Shown here piece by piece: positions 8,962 through 17,819 of a stretch of 64,000 bases of DNA; the stretch's first letter is position 1, and the number at the start of each line of letters is the position of its first letter. Source of the stretch: Angomonas deanei (Eukaryota; Euglenozoa; Kinetoplastea; Trypanosomatida; Trypanosomatidae); NCBI GenBank assembly GCA_903995115.1, contig LR877147.1:62001-126000 (forward strand). Reading direction: 5' to 3'. The position numbers and the translations under genes are program-made. The notes beneath the pieces were generated by a model, which saw only the letters and a program-made list of their open reading frames with translations, made no database searches and was not told the origin of the DNA.

Positions 8962-10233
8962 TTATGGAACAATGGATGGAAAAATTAGTTCGGTAAAGGT
9001 CGCAATACGTTTCTTGTACGCCGGCGGTGGAATGGTCGAAAGTGTCTCGTCCGTCCATAAAAACCCTTTAAAAAAGTTGGCAAACTTCTTCGCCGCGCCG
9101 TACTCTGTCAGCATGTCGATGATACCTATATAATACACCTCCTGGTCGTTTAAACTGCTAATCCCATCCGCAAACTCCGAGAGGGGTTCGAAGCCGCTGG
9201 GCCTGGGGTGTTGGGCACTCGGACGACGCTCCGCCGGGGCCTCCTCGCCATCCTCGAGCGGGTCAACGCGCATGTTTTTGATGATATAGTGCTTTCCCTT
9301 TCTCGACTGCTTCCCCTCCTTGTAGGCAACGCCAATGAGGAGGGAGTAGTCCATCAGCCCCGCGGTCTCCAGCCAGCCGTAATCCAGCAGGATCTGGTTC
9401 ACCAGCTTATCGCGGGTTGGGTTCTCCACCCAGAACAGCCGTGTGAGATCCTTGTCCTTCCGGGTCGAAATCGTCATCTTATCCTCCGGCGCCACCTCTA
9501 TCTCGTCCTCCTGGGCAGGGGCGTCGTTGGCCCGTCGCTGTCGCTCGCGAGGGGTCTCTATCAGGTGCGGGTCGGGCTCATAGGCGTGCCGGATGAGGTG
9601 TGGATAACTCAGATACTTGCCAGGTTTGGGGATGCGACCCTTGATGTCCCACTTCTCATTCAGATAGGATGCATTCCCGAACACGTCCCCAAAGCAGAGC
9701 AGATACCCAAAGTCCTTGGCCACCTGCACCTTGATCAACAGGTAGAACCGTGACAGGAGCGAGTTGGGGTGGTCTACAATGTGTGACGTGTACGTCTTCA
9801 GCACCTTACACAGGACGTCCGCCTCTCCCTCCGCGATGGTCTTACACATGAATTCAAAGTTTTTGGACTTTAAGAATAACGCCTGCGAGCGGCCTTCCCC
9901 TAAATTCATCTCCACCTTATTCTTTTGCAAGCGCCACTCCTCCGCGAAAAAGTTGTCGTCCACCGCCTCTACCTGTCGAATAAAGTGAAACACACGCGGG
10001 CAATACTCCACGACCGACACCTCCACCCCATCCACCTGGAAACTATGCTCCCGCGTCTCGCTAAACCACTCCTCCTCCACATTCGTGAGGGACTGCGACA
10101 GACCGCTCTTGGTTCGGCGGATAGGGGCGGGTTTGGGCTCCTGCTCCACAAAGGAGGCGGCGACGCGCTCCACGGCTTCCGATACTTGGGCGGCCGTGAG
10201 GCTCCTGCCACTCGTTGCGGACCCACCAACCAT
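8962..10233 (-). CDS. Phosphatidylinositol phosphate kinase (PIP5K/PIP4K family)
   Basis: A 423-residue kinase of the PIPK superfamily. Visible motifs, in order: MCKTIAEGEADVLCKVLKTY with the probable ATP-binding Lys; the helix HPNSLLSRFYLLIKV; WDIKGR (the DLKGS catalytic-region motif); LMDYSLLIGV (family signature MDYSLLVG); YYIGIIDMLTEYG (IIDxLxxY, metal-binding Asp); and the activation-loop end LSTIPPPAYKKRIATF. It phosphorylates phosphatidylinositol phosphates at the plasma membrane or endosomes; the loop does not let me choose PI4P-5-kinase or PI5P-4-kinase. The N-terminal 80 residues are extra. ATG at 10233 is preferred over the upstream TTG. Confidence 0.9.
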   Translation of the reverse strand: MVGGSATSGRSLTAAQVSEAVERVAASFVEQEPKPAPIRRTKSGLSQSLTNVEEEWFSETREHSFQVDGVEVSVVEYCPRVFHFIRQVEAVDDNFFAEEWRLQKNKVEMNLGEGRSQALFLKSKNFEFMCKTIAEGEADVLCKVLKTYTSHIVDHPNSLLSRFYLLIKVQVAKDFGYLLCFGDVFGNASYLNEKWDIKGRIPKPGKYLSYPHLIRHAYEPDPHLIETPRERQRRANDAPAQEDEIEVAPEDKMTISTRKDKDLTRLFWVENPTRDKLVNQILLDYGWLETAGLMDYSLLIGVAYKEGKQSRKGKHYIIKNMRVDPLEDGEEAPAERRPSAQHPRPSGFEPLSEFADGISSLNDQEVYYIGIIDMLTEYGAAKKFANFFKGFLWTDETLSTIPPPAYKKRIATFTELIFPSIVP

Positions 10234-10239
10234 ATACAA

Positions 10240-10788
10240 TAAATAGGAATGATTCGATAAAGGAGAGTCAAAAAAAAAAAACTAAAAGAAGAAGAAAACA
10301 GAGAAACGGAGTCGTATCGGTGTTGTACGGCATTAAAAAAAAAAAAAGACACACAAAAGAAAGAAGAGAACAGAAGGGAACTCCGTTAAGCCACAATATA
10401 GGAAGATCTTTTTTTTTTTTTTTTTTTACAGTTTACATCGAAATTGTATTCATAGTCAAAAAAGGAAAAGCAAAAAAAAAAAATGAAACCTTTAAAAAAA
10501 AAAAAAATTACTGTGTATATAGAATCCGTATAAATTGTGAAATGGATAAAAGAAGTAAGGGTATCAGCTTGGGAAGATGTATAAGCTCCCAACCAGACGA
10601 GTTGTTTTCCAAATAAAAATAAAAAAAAGGTAAGGGGACGGGAGAATATCAATTCAAACCAAAAAAAAAAAAAAAAAACACTTCAATGAATTACACGCAC
10701 AGGGTAAACGGGGATTGAAAACAAATAAAGAAAGAAAAACAAACAGGCACACCAACACATAGATATATATAGATATGTATAGAATGCT
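10240..10788. other. AT-rich intergenic region, several polypyrimidine tracts
   Basis: About 550 nt between the CCCH gene and the PIP kinase gene, both minus-strand. It contains at least five A-runs of 10 or more on the plus strand (poly-T on the coding strand). I see no convincing reading frame. It probably holds the 3' UTR of the CCCH gene plus the splice signals of the kinase gene. Confidence 0.6.
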
Positions 10789-11823
10789 TTAAACCAGTAA
10801 GGAGTACGGGTCGTTACGGCGTACTGGACTTAATCTCTTGATGCTTGGGGACAGCTGCACCATTGCTGGACTGACTTGCGAGGACGTAGGGAGTGGCTCC
10901 GGGACGACGCTGCCTGGCAGGGAGGTGTAGTTGGAGGAATTGTGGGCAAAGGAAACAGGAGAGGCGTTTCCTTTCAGTGCCACCGACACCACATGAATAA
11001 ACCGACAGCCGTCTCCGAGGCGGCACATTTTGTTATTTTGAAAGTGGACACAGTGCTGCATCTTGAGGTTGGGGATCCCCCGTTGTTCACGGTAGGCCTC
11101 CTCGTACTGCGTAGCGCCAGCGGTCCGCAGCACATCCGAGCCGTTGAAATCCTCCACCACCTGATTATCCGTGTGGGCGGTGTACACCCGCACCGTGATG
11201 TCACCCGGGAGTTTTTCATACAGACTCATCGCCCGTTCGTTGGCGACGTGCGTGTGGATTTGCTGGAAGGAGCTGAGGTCGTGTGTGCAGCAGTGGATGT
11301 CTTCGCACTGGGCCCCTAGATCGCAGCGGTAGTTTTGCTGTAAGTTTTTGCAGATCTTAAACTTTTCTTTAAAATTGTCCCCATTCAAGTTGTACAGATC
11401 AATGTACTTGCAGCTGCCGTTTGTAGCATAAATGTATTCACTCGGGATATCATAGTAGCACGTCATATCTGGACTGAAACAACGCAAACTGAATCCCCTC
11501 TCATAGAATTCTCTATTCGTGACAGGAATGAGATATTTCCAAAGAAAACTCGGCGGCACATGGATGAACCGACAGTTCGGGCCCGAGTTGCACCGGCCAT
11601 CCAGAAAGTGTTTGCAGAGGAGGGCACCGCTTCGTACTTCCGCTTTAGTGGGAATGACGCGGTTTAGTTTGGTGCAGTGGGCGCGACCGGTGGAGGGCAT
11701 CACAAAGCGGACGGTCGTGGTACGTTCATAGTATGTGGAGGGTCGGCCGTTGGGGCTCTTGCGGTCTGTGGGTCGCTCATTGGAAATGTCCTGAGAAAGG
11801 ATGTTGTCATTTGCTTGAATCAT
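10789..11823 (-). CDS. Three-CCCH zinc finger protein, probable mRNA regulator
   Basis: A 344-residue protein with three CCCH fingers: CKHFLDGRCNSGPNCRFIH (C-X7-C-X5-C-X3-H, about residue 69), CKNLQQNYRCDLGAQCEDIH (C-X8-C-X5-C-X3-H, about 158) and CVHFQNNKMCRLGDGCRFIH (C-X8-C-X5-C-X3-H, about 258). Such fingers bind RNA. With transcription polycistronic, trypanosomatids rely on CCCH proteins for post-transcriptional control, often of life-cycle stages. The C-terminal 60 residues are Ser/Pro-rich and probably disordered. I cannot match it to a particular ZC3H number. The unusually long region downstream (10240-10788) suggests an extended 3' UTR. Confidence 0.85.
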   Translation of the reverse strand: MIQANDNILSQDISNERPTDRKSPNGRPSTYYERTTTVRFVMPSTGRAHCTKLNRVIPTKAEVRSGALLCKHFLDGRCNSGPNCRFIHVPPSFLWKYLIPVTNREFYERGFSLRCFSPDMTCYYDIPSEYIYATNGSCKYIDLYNLNGDNFKEKFKICKNLQQNYRCDLGAQCEDIHCCTHDLSSFQQIHTHVANERAMSLYEKLPGDITVRVYTAHTDNQVVEDFNGSDVLRTAGATQYEEAYREQRGIPNLKMQHCVHFQNNKMCRLGDGCRFIHVVSVALKGNASPVSFAHNSSNYTSLPGSVVPEPLPTSSQVSPAMVQLSPSIKRLSPVRRNDPYSLLV

Positions 11824-12077
11824 AATGGAATTTTTGATGATAGTAGTTATGGTAAAACAAGGAAAAGATTAACTTTACGAATGAAAACTTATATGTGTGT
11901 GTACGAATGTGTATAGGCGTTTTTGTTTAGAATTTCTTCTCTTCTATAACAAAAAAAAAAAAAAAAGGTAGGAAGAAGAGGGATATAACAAAGTAACAAA
12001 AAAAAAAAAAGGCACTCGACAATGGTCACTGCGTGATTCGCGAAAAAAAGGAAAAAAAAACTACACTGGCTCAACGC

Positions 12078-12416
12078 TTAACTGTACTTTTTCATTAATC
12101 TCTCCTTCAACGATGGCTGGTTCGGAGTTGTCTCCTCCTGTGGCGGTCTCAGTGGCGCCTCTTCCTCCCCAGCTTCTCGCTTTCTCTTATGCATCCTCAG
12201 TTGCTGCAAGATGTACTTCTCGTCCTGTTCGGTGCTTGTACTAGTGTTGGATGGCTTCGCGTCAGGCTGTTTGGCCTCTGTCGTTTCCCCCTTCCCGCCT
12301 TGCCCAAATATCTTTTCCCTCATCTTCTGTCTACGCTGCTCCCGCCACGCCTCTGGGTCACTACTCATGGAGAGTAGCACGGGATCGACATCCCCAATAT
12401 TACCGTCAACGGACAT
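12078..12416 (-). CDS. Small conserved hypothetical protein
   Basis: A 112-residue hydrophilic protein starting MSVDGNIGDVDPVLLSMSSD, followed by a basic helix (PEAWREQRRQKMREKIFG), a Gly/Thr/Pro-rich middle and a C-terminal basic helix (QPSLKERLMKKYS). No domain is recognised. A poly-T tract on the coding strand (A-run 12431-12447) sits just upstream of the ATG, as expected for a trans-spliced gene. It lies at the downstream end of the snoRNA-bearing interval. Confidence 0.65.
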   Translation of the reverse strand: MSVDGNIGDVDPVLLSMSSDPEAWREQRRQKMREKIFGQGGKGETTEAKQPDAKPSNTSTSTEQDEKYILQQLRMHKRKREAGEEEAPLRPPQEETTPNQPSLKERLMKKYS

Positions 12417-12582
12417 GCACCACTGTTGTATAAAAAAAAAAAAAAAAAGATAAGATAAGGGAAAAGGGGGTTAAAAAAGAATAGAGACGAATCCACACAA
12501 TGGACAGGAGAAGTTTTTAAAAAAAAAAAATGTATTTTTCCAAGTTACTGTCCAGCACTACGGGGGGAAAGCATTGAATAGC

Positions 12583-12664
12583 TGTTCATTGTAACTATGA
12601 CAATGTAATATATCTGGTCATGGGGGAGTTCAGTGAAAGCATGAGAAAGTTTGAATCATAACAA
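12583..12664 (-). ncRNA. C/D-box snoRNA candidate, copy 1 (LSU helix 69 guide)
   Basis: An 82-nt element repeated at 12741-12822 with only three differences. Read on the minus strand it has a C-like box (ATGATTC), an exact D' box (CTGA), a C'-like box (ATGACCA) and a D-like box (ATGA), closed by a short TGTT/AACA terminal pairing. Upstream of the D box is GTCATAGTTAC, an 11-nt perfect complement of GUAACUAUGAC, the conserved loop strand of LSU rRNA helix 69. By the D+5 rule it would direct 2'-O-methylation of the second A in GUAAC. The boxes are imperfect, though the UGA and GA kink-turn cores are kept. It is on the same strand as the surrounding genes. Confidence 0.6.
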
Positions 12665-12740
12665 CACAAATCAAAAACAAAACTCGTCCCTGTCAAGCGA
12701 GTCTTGACTTGCCGAAAAAATGTAACCGGTACCACACGTT

Positions 12741-12822
12741 TGTTCATTGTAACTATGACAATGTAATATATCTGGTCATGGAGGAAGTCAGTGAAAGCAT
12801 GAGAAAGTTTGAATCATAACAA
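12741..12822 (-). ncRNA. C/D-box snoRNA candidate, copy 2 (LSU helix 69 guide)
   Basis: Second copy of the element at 12583-12664, 158 nt away in the same orientation. C, D', C' and D boxes and the 11-nt helix 69 guide are identical. The three differences cluster between the D' and C' boxes, a place free to vary in C/D snoRNAs, which supports function over chance duplication. The 76-nt spacer between the copies contains a GTCAAG/CTTGAC hairpin. Confidence 0.6.
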
Positions 12823-13374
12823 GGACGTATCCTATGATAAGCACTGGGAAAAAAAAAAAGTGTTTTAAGCAGAAAAGAAAATGGAATTGCGCTCTTGATG
12901 ATTTAGAATAACTTCGCACAAGAATGAAATGTTCATTGGGAAGGACCTATAATCAGCTGTACGTCATGGATGTCTTGGGACCGTAATTCTACAAAGCGAC
13001 AGATTTTAGCACACATCCTTTGTGGTAAGCGAAGCCCTGAAAGGAAGAGTACGTGAAGAAGACAAAAAAAAAAAAATTAGAGAATAAAGGGGGAATCAGT
13101 AACCAACAATAACATCCACATTAATAATTCGGTTCAAACAGAACGCGTTAGGATACAAAATCATCATGTCTATATTTTCCCCTTTTTGTAGTTTGTTTGA
13201 TTTGAAGCTGCAATCGCACCGACCAGCAAGGGTAACAACATGAGGAGAAAAGAGAGAGAGAGAGAAAAATGAATCGAACGGGCAGACAGCGGCACGGGAA
13301 AAAAAAAAAAAAAAAAAAGAACGATCAACCAGAAAAAGAAAGAATAAAAGAACACAATGAAGACGACAAACAGT

Positions 13375-15100
13375 TTAGTTTTTATGATCTACGCCGATAT
13401 TCAACAGCTCGTACGGATCATGAAAGACCGGTACCGATACCGCCCCAGGGCTCATCGACTGGTCTGCCACCATCTTCTCAATCCGCATTTTCCAGTTCGC
13501 CTGGGTCTGTTCCGCATATTCGACCTTTATATTCAGATACTCCACCACCTCCCCCTCCAAGTGCGACGTGAACGCGGAGGCACGCAGGGCGTAGGGCAGC
13601 CGCGTGGCCCCCAACGTATTCACCCGCGCCACCTTCCACTTTTGAAAGTCCAAATTGTCCTCCCGCACCACGTCGGAGGGGTCCCTCGGCCGCTTAAAGT
13701 ACGGGTGAGTGGAGCTGCACGGCTTGACAAAGATGTACCGCTGCTCGATCAGCCCTAGCATGGCACGGAACACCGCCTCCTTTCCAGCTGGAAGGAAGCT
13801 CAGTTGTTTCAGCCACGTCAAGTCCGCCGTCAGACGCTGCTCGGTATTGGTCTTCCACGCATCCTGCGTCGGTGTGTCCCAGCTCGTGATCTTGAGGTTC
13901 GCCGTGGACTCCACCACAGCGGCGAGGGTGGTGTAGTTTTTCTGTTGGATGCACTTGGCCACCAAGAGACGCATGCGCACGACCCCGCCGTAGGAGGCAA
14001 ACAGCAATTGAACGTACTCGCTCGATGCATTGATAATCTTCAAGAGGGTTGTCATTTCCTCACTCTTGTCGGTGATGTCAAACAGTCGCACAAATCCAAG
14101 TAAACTACCAGCGCGGTCGTCGGGGAACCCCACGCTCTGATCGTTACCCTTCACCCGACCCAACGCGGCGAGCCAGTAGAGGTGGCGCAGCTCCTCCGGC
14201 ATCTGTGCCAGGGAGGCGGCGGTGGAAATGTTCTTTGGGCGCGAAGGCATCACCTTCTGCTGCACCACCGCCGACGACAGCGGGGCCTGCGCCGACTTCA
14301 CCTCCCCAGCACCGCCCAGCGACGGGGGGGCGGTGGTGTTCAGTGGTGCGCGGGGGGACGACGGAGACGGTGTCGGAGACCGCCACCTGCACCGCCTGCA
14401 GCGTGTACCCCTCCCCCGACCGCAAATACGTCTCCACCTTCACACGGCGCTCCTGGACGGAGGGGAAGCGAACATTCGAGGCGGACTCCCCGACGTAACG
14501 CGTGCCCCCCTTCTGCCAGTCCAGGTATTTTATATTATACGTTTTTTCATCTAAAATGGAAGTTGGAATTTTGGATTCCTCTATGGCAAATTGAGCAAAC
14601 TGCTTCACAAAAGCGTCCCAGACGGGTTTGATGGGACTAGGCTGAATCGTATCGTAAAACAGTTTCAACATGTCGCAACAGCAGGCAAAACAGATGGCCA
14701 ACTCTCCCTTGTTCTTCCAAATGAACCGTGTGTGCTGTCTACCGTGTTTGGCCGCGGATGCGCTTTGTTCTACATTCTCCACCACGACCTGATGGACAAA
14801 CATCTCCACCGAGGCACGGAAGTAATCTAACATGCGATGACGCCTCTCCGGGTAACGTGTACGATCCAGTAGGAATACACGGAGCAGGCGGTTGCGTGTC
14901 CTCTCGTCGCGGACGTTGGGTAACGGAATGTACTCATGGTCGGGTTTTTCAAATTGTAAGGAAGGGTTCTTTGCCAGCGGTGCCACTTGCCCACCTCCGT
15001 TGTTATTCTCCCTCGGACGGTTGTCGCCGTCGGAGGAGGAGGAAGAGGAGGTGGGGGAGCTGTCCGTGGAGGTCGACGATGTTGTTGTGCTAGAGCTCAT
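13375..15100 (-). CDS. Conserved hypothetical protein, frame broken once
   Basis: The gene reads from ATG 15100 in one frame to about 14350, then in a second frame to the stop at 13375. The two halves overlap only through low-complexity Ser/Pro/Thr sequence around two G-runs (14324-14330 and 14352-14357 on the plus strand); one fewer base there would give a single frame of about 574 residues. The Ser-rich N-terminus is followed by two helical blocks (about 75-220 and 300-560) with no family I recognise. ATG 15100 is set by a near-perfect polypyrimidine tract and AG two bases upstream. I treat this as one gene with an error or real frameshift. Confidence 0.7.
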
Positions 15101-15131
15101 ATCTGAAGAAGAAGAAAGGGGGAAGGGAAGA
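15101..15131 (-). promoter_or_regulatory. Trans-splice acceptor deciding the start at 15100
   Basis: On the minus strand a 27-nt pyrimidine tract (CTCTTCCC...TTCTTCTTC) ends in AG at 15103-15104, leaving only two bases before ATG. This argues for the start at 15100 and against the two in-frame Met codons further upstream. Confidence 0.65.
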
Positions 15132-15272
15132 GCTCTATATTGCATGTTAAACAGAACAGCAAACAATCGTGTGGACGGATGAAAAGGAGGTCCATCCTGA
15201 AAAGGGTCAAACTAAACCGAAGGTTAGACAAGGAAAATCACTTGATGACACCCCACAAAAAAAAAAAAAGGT

Positions 15273-15674
15273 TTATTGTTCAAGTTCTGAAAGCAGTAAA
15301 TGTTCGTATCGCATATTTTCCATGCACAGCCACGCCAAATCCCTCGCCCCAGCGCTGTCGTAGTGCGAGAGGAAATTAGGTGTGCCATGTTCGATGGAAG
15401 AGAGTGAATCTGTCTGAGTAAAATGATGAGCGTATTCTGTGGTCCCCCGCAGTAGAGAAAGCGCCTCGTGCGCCACCCCGGCCGCCCCCGCCGCGGTAGA
15501 CGTGGGAGGGAGAAAGGCCGCCCGGTACACCAGCGCTCGTTGGTCGGGTGGTAGGCCGAAGAGAAACTCGTCGCACCACTCCCCGTCGTCCAACAGCGCG
15601 GAGAGAATCGGACGGGAAAAGTAAGACAGGGATGGATCCTGCAAGATGGTCTCCAGTGAAATGGGAGTGCACAT
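15273..15674 (-). CDS. Small hypothetical protein
   Basis: A 133-residue protein beginning MCTPISLETILQDPSLSYFS. It looks globular and helical, with balanced composition and ordinary hydrophobic clusters (ARDLAWLCMENMRYEHLLLSELEQ at the end). No domain is recognised. It is on the coding strand with a normal gap to both neighbours. A longer frame in another phase overlaps it (15224-15829) but has an erratic Pro/Ser/Arg composition and looks like a shadow. Confidence 0.6.
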   Translation of the reverse strand: MCTPISLETILQDPSLSYFSRPILSALLDDGEWCDEFLFGLPPDQRALVYRAAFLPPTSTAAGAAGVAHEALSLLRGTTEYAHHFTQTDSLSSIEHGTPNFLSHYDSAGARDLAWLCMENMRYEHLLLSELEQ

Positions 15675-15948
15675 GGACTTGTGTTGTGTGTAGATGTCTT
15701 TGTCGGATGGGCGCTAACCCAACAAAGGGAAAAAGAAAAGGAGAGAGGAATAGGGGCAATTGGATGCATCGCTTTCCTCGGTGTTCGGCTGTGAGCCAAC
15801 AGAGATTCATACAGTACTGTGTGACACACCTCTCTTATTTTGACGATATATTGGTAGAGTATTTATACATGTTGATAAAATTTATTTTTTTATTATTTTA
15901 TTTTATTTTTGTTGTTATTTATCGGACGAGGTTCCAGTCAACAAACCA

Positions 15949-17061
15949 TTAGACCTTCTCAAATGACAAGACCCTTACACGGCCTAACGAGGGATCGTAT
16001 ATCGTTATGGAAAACTTTTCCAGCACCGAACGCAGCGCCGAGTGAAACTCGTCTAGTGTCTTCACTGGCGTACGGTCTACGTGTGAAATGACGCTCCCCC
16101 CTCGAATACCGTGTTGGGCGGCCTGTGACCCTGGGGTACAACTCTCCACCACCAGCTCCTCCCCTTGCAGCGTCACGTTCAGTCCGTGGGGTGGTTTGCC
16201 CACCGCCTCCTTGGGACTGGCACTGGTCCGTGCCGGCGACGGGCTAGGTCGCCCCCTACTCTCCTCCCGTCCGGCCCCGCTCAGACGGGCGAGGTGCCGC
16301 TCCACCTCCTTCATGCGGGCACTCAAGAGATCCACGTCCCGCTGCTGGGCGACCCTGTCCTCCAGGCGTCTCACCTTCTCCTCTAAAAGTGCACTTTGTG
16401 TGGAGGTGGGATCGTGATCCTGGGAGAGACCGCTAAGGGACTCGTACGAGGTGGCGATAAAACGGCTATAATCGTCGCTCATCTCGCTCATCTCCTTCAT
16501 GGCTGAAACGCCGCAGTCATTCACGTCATTCTTCAGCTGCTCCACCTGCGCGGTTAGTTGTGTACACCACGAGAGCCGCTCTCTATCGAGCTCCTCCCTC
16601 GTCTGCTCCACGACCGCCCGGCAGCAGTCGTCCCTAAACCTATCCAAGCCTTCCTTGGTGTCCGCACTTAGACTCTGCAACTGTTTGGCCACAGAGCACA
16701 CGGTGGCCTCCCCGAGACGCTTCAGGTCTTGCTGATAGGCGTGTAGGGAATGTTCCGCAGAGAGTAACACTTTCTCGTGTGAACCGCGAATCGCCTCCCC
16801 TAGTTCAGTAGGGTCAAACACCTGCTGCTTCACCAATCCCAGGCGGCGGTCGGCTGCCTTTTTCTCGCCGGCGTCGCCTTCGCAGAAAAAGTTCGACAAA
16901 TGGGGCTCCTCCTTGCCGTGACTAAACCGAAGTTCTCGTTTAAACAGTTCGCAGTCGTGGGCGTGTGCGACCAGCAAGGAAAGAACATCTAATAACTGTG
17001 GTGAGCAAGTTCCGCTACGACAGAGGAGGTCATATTTCCTGTTTAAAGCTGTTCCAGACAT
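15949..17061 (-). CDS. Coiled-coil protein with C-terminal PDZ domain
   Basis: A 370-residue protein. The frame opens further upstream, but that part is a translated poly-T tract; ATG 17061 (MSGTALNRKYDLLC) is the likely start. Residues about 90-290 are heptad-rich coiled coil (VRRLEDRVAQQRDVDLLSAR). A Ser/Pro/Arg linker follows, then a PDZ-like domain: LNVTLQGEELVVESCTPGSQ, then GIRGGSVISHVDRTPVKTLDEF, with GG-hydrophobic and the V-D-x-x-P-V pattern. Proteins of this design often organise cytoskeletal or membrane scaffolds. A second PDZ-tailed protein lies at 55576-57714. Confidence 0.75.
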   Translation of the reverse strand: MSGTALNRKYDLLCRSGTCSPQLLDVLSLLVAHAHDCELFKRELRFSHGKEEPHLSNFFCEGDAGEKKAADRRLGLVKQQVFDPTELGEAIRGSHEKVLLSAEHSLHAYQQDLKRLGEATVCSVAKQLQSLSADTKEGLDRFRDDCCRAVVEQTREELDRERLSWCTQLTAQVEQLKNDVNDCGVSAMKEMSEMSDDYSRFIATSYESLSGLSQDHDPTSTQSALLEEKVRRLEDRVAQQRDVDLLSARMKEVERHLARLSGAGREESRGRPSPSPARTSASPKEAVGKPPHGLNVTLQGEELVVESCTPGSQAAQHGIRGGSVISHVDRTPVKTLDEFHSALRSVLEKFSITIYDPSLGRVRVLSFEKV

Positions 17062-17194
17062 GAATAATCCTATCAGAAAGGGAGGAAAGGCCGAAGTAAA
17101 GGGGTGAGTTACAGACCATAAAGGCAAAAGATAAATTGCCGTCACATTTTTAAAAAAAAAAAAAAGCACAAAAAAAAAAAAAAGTATACAGCGT

Positions 17195-17785
17195 TCACTC
17201 CATAATGATTCGAATATTTTGCTTTGCCCGTGCAAAGGCGAGCAGTGTGTCGTGCCTCGCATAATATGGATCCGACTTGTCGATAAAAATGTTCTTCGCC
17301 ACTAGCGTAAAGTTATGCGTTCTCTCTTGTAGCATCTCGTATAAAAAGCACATCCCCTTAGCGCTCACACGTGTATTACTAATGTCCAAGTACTCGATCT
17401 GGGTAGCTTGGGGTGAAAACCGCAGAACGTGTACCAGAAAAATAAGAACGCTGTCATCCACCTTAGCATTCCCCTCCGCGAAAATTCGCTGCGTGTTGGA
17501 AAGGCGCGCGTTGGTTAACGCAATGATGATGGGCAGTAATGGAACACACTCCACGTGGAGGTCCGGGGTGTCGGAGGTCAGGATGTCCACCAGCATCCGC
17601 TTCTCCTCCTCCGTCTCCGCCTCACTCGCGAAGAAGCGAAATAGCTGATCGATCGAGAACTGTGTTTTGGCGGTAGCCTTTTTGATACGCTCTAGTTGAA
17701 GCGCCTCCTCCACGATTTGGTTTCGTATCGCCTCCGCCTCTCGGTGCAACTCCGACACCGTCTTACGCTCGCCGTCACTGTACAT
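17195..17785 (-). CDS. Conserved hypothetical protein, leucine-rich-repeat-like
   Basis: A 196-residue protein from ATG 17785 (MYSDGERKTVSELHREAEAI). It starts with a charged helix; then residues about 80-160 show features of ribonuclease-inhibitor-type leucine-rich repeats: IIALTNARLSNTQRI, VLIFLVHVLRFS and IEYLDISNTRVSAKGMCFL, each with the LxxLxLxxN/T spacing. The repeats are few, so the family call is tentative. The longer frame starting at 17908 runs through the poly-T tract and is not used. Confidence 0.7.
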   Translation of the reverse strand: MYSDGERKTVSELHREAEAIRNQIVEEALQLERIKKATAKTQFSIDQLFRFFASEAETEEEKRMLVDILTSDTPDLHVECVPLLPIIIALTNARLSNTQRIFAEGNAKVDDSVLIFLVHVLRFSPQATQIEYLDISNTRVSAKGMCFLYEMLQERTHNFTLVAKNIFIDKSDPYYARHDTLLAFARAKQNIRIIME

Positions 17786-17819
17786 TTCTTCTACTGGTAA
17801 AAAAAAAAAAAGGGAAAGG
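17786..17819 (-). promoter_or_regulatory. Trans-splice acceptor with very short 5' UTR
   Basis: A T-rich tract on the minus strand (17799-17819) is followed at once by ACCAG; the first AG (17794-17795) would leave an eight-base 5' UTR before ATG 17785. It excludes the longer reading frame that starts upstream of the tract. Confidence 0.55.

Larger units (their letters stand above)
12417..13374 (-). other. Gene-poor interval with snoRNA-like repeats
   Basis: Nearly 1 kb without a credible reading frame inside an otherwise tightly packed gene array. It holds the two 82-nt near-identical repeats listed separately, a further short TGTTCATT match at 12930-12937, and a hairpin with a 6-bp stem (ACAAAG/CTTTGT) followed by AGA on the minus strand near 12996-13022. 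The pattern resembles a small trypanosomatid snoRNA cluster processed from the polycistronic transcript. Confidence 0.55.

Noticed and set aside
10386-10652. 88-codon minus-strand frame in the gap by the CCCH gene
   Set aside because: Mostly Phe from translated T-runs; not a protein-like sequence.
15224-15829. 201-codon frame overlapping the 133-residue gene
   Set aside because: Pro/Ser/Arg/His-rich with translated tracts; the 133-residue frame in the other phase has better composition.
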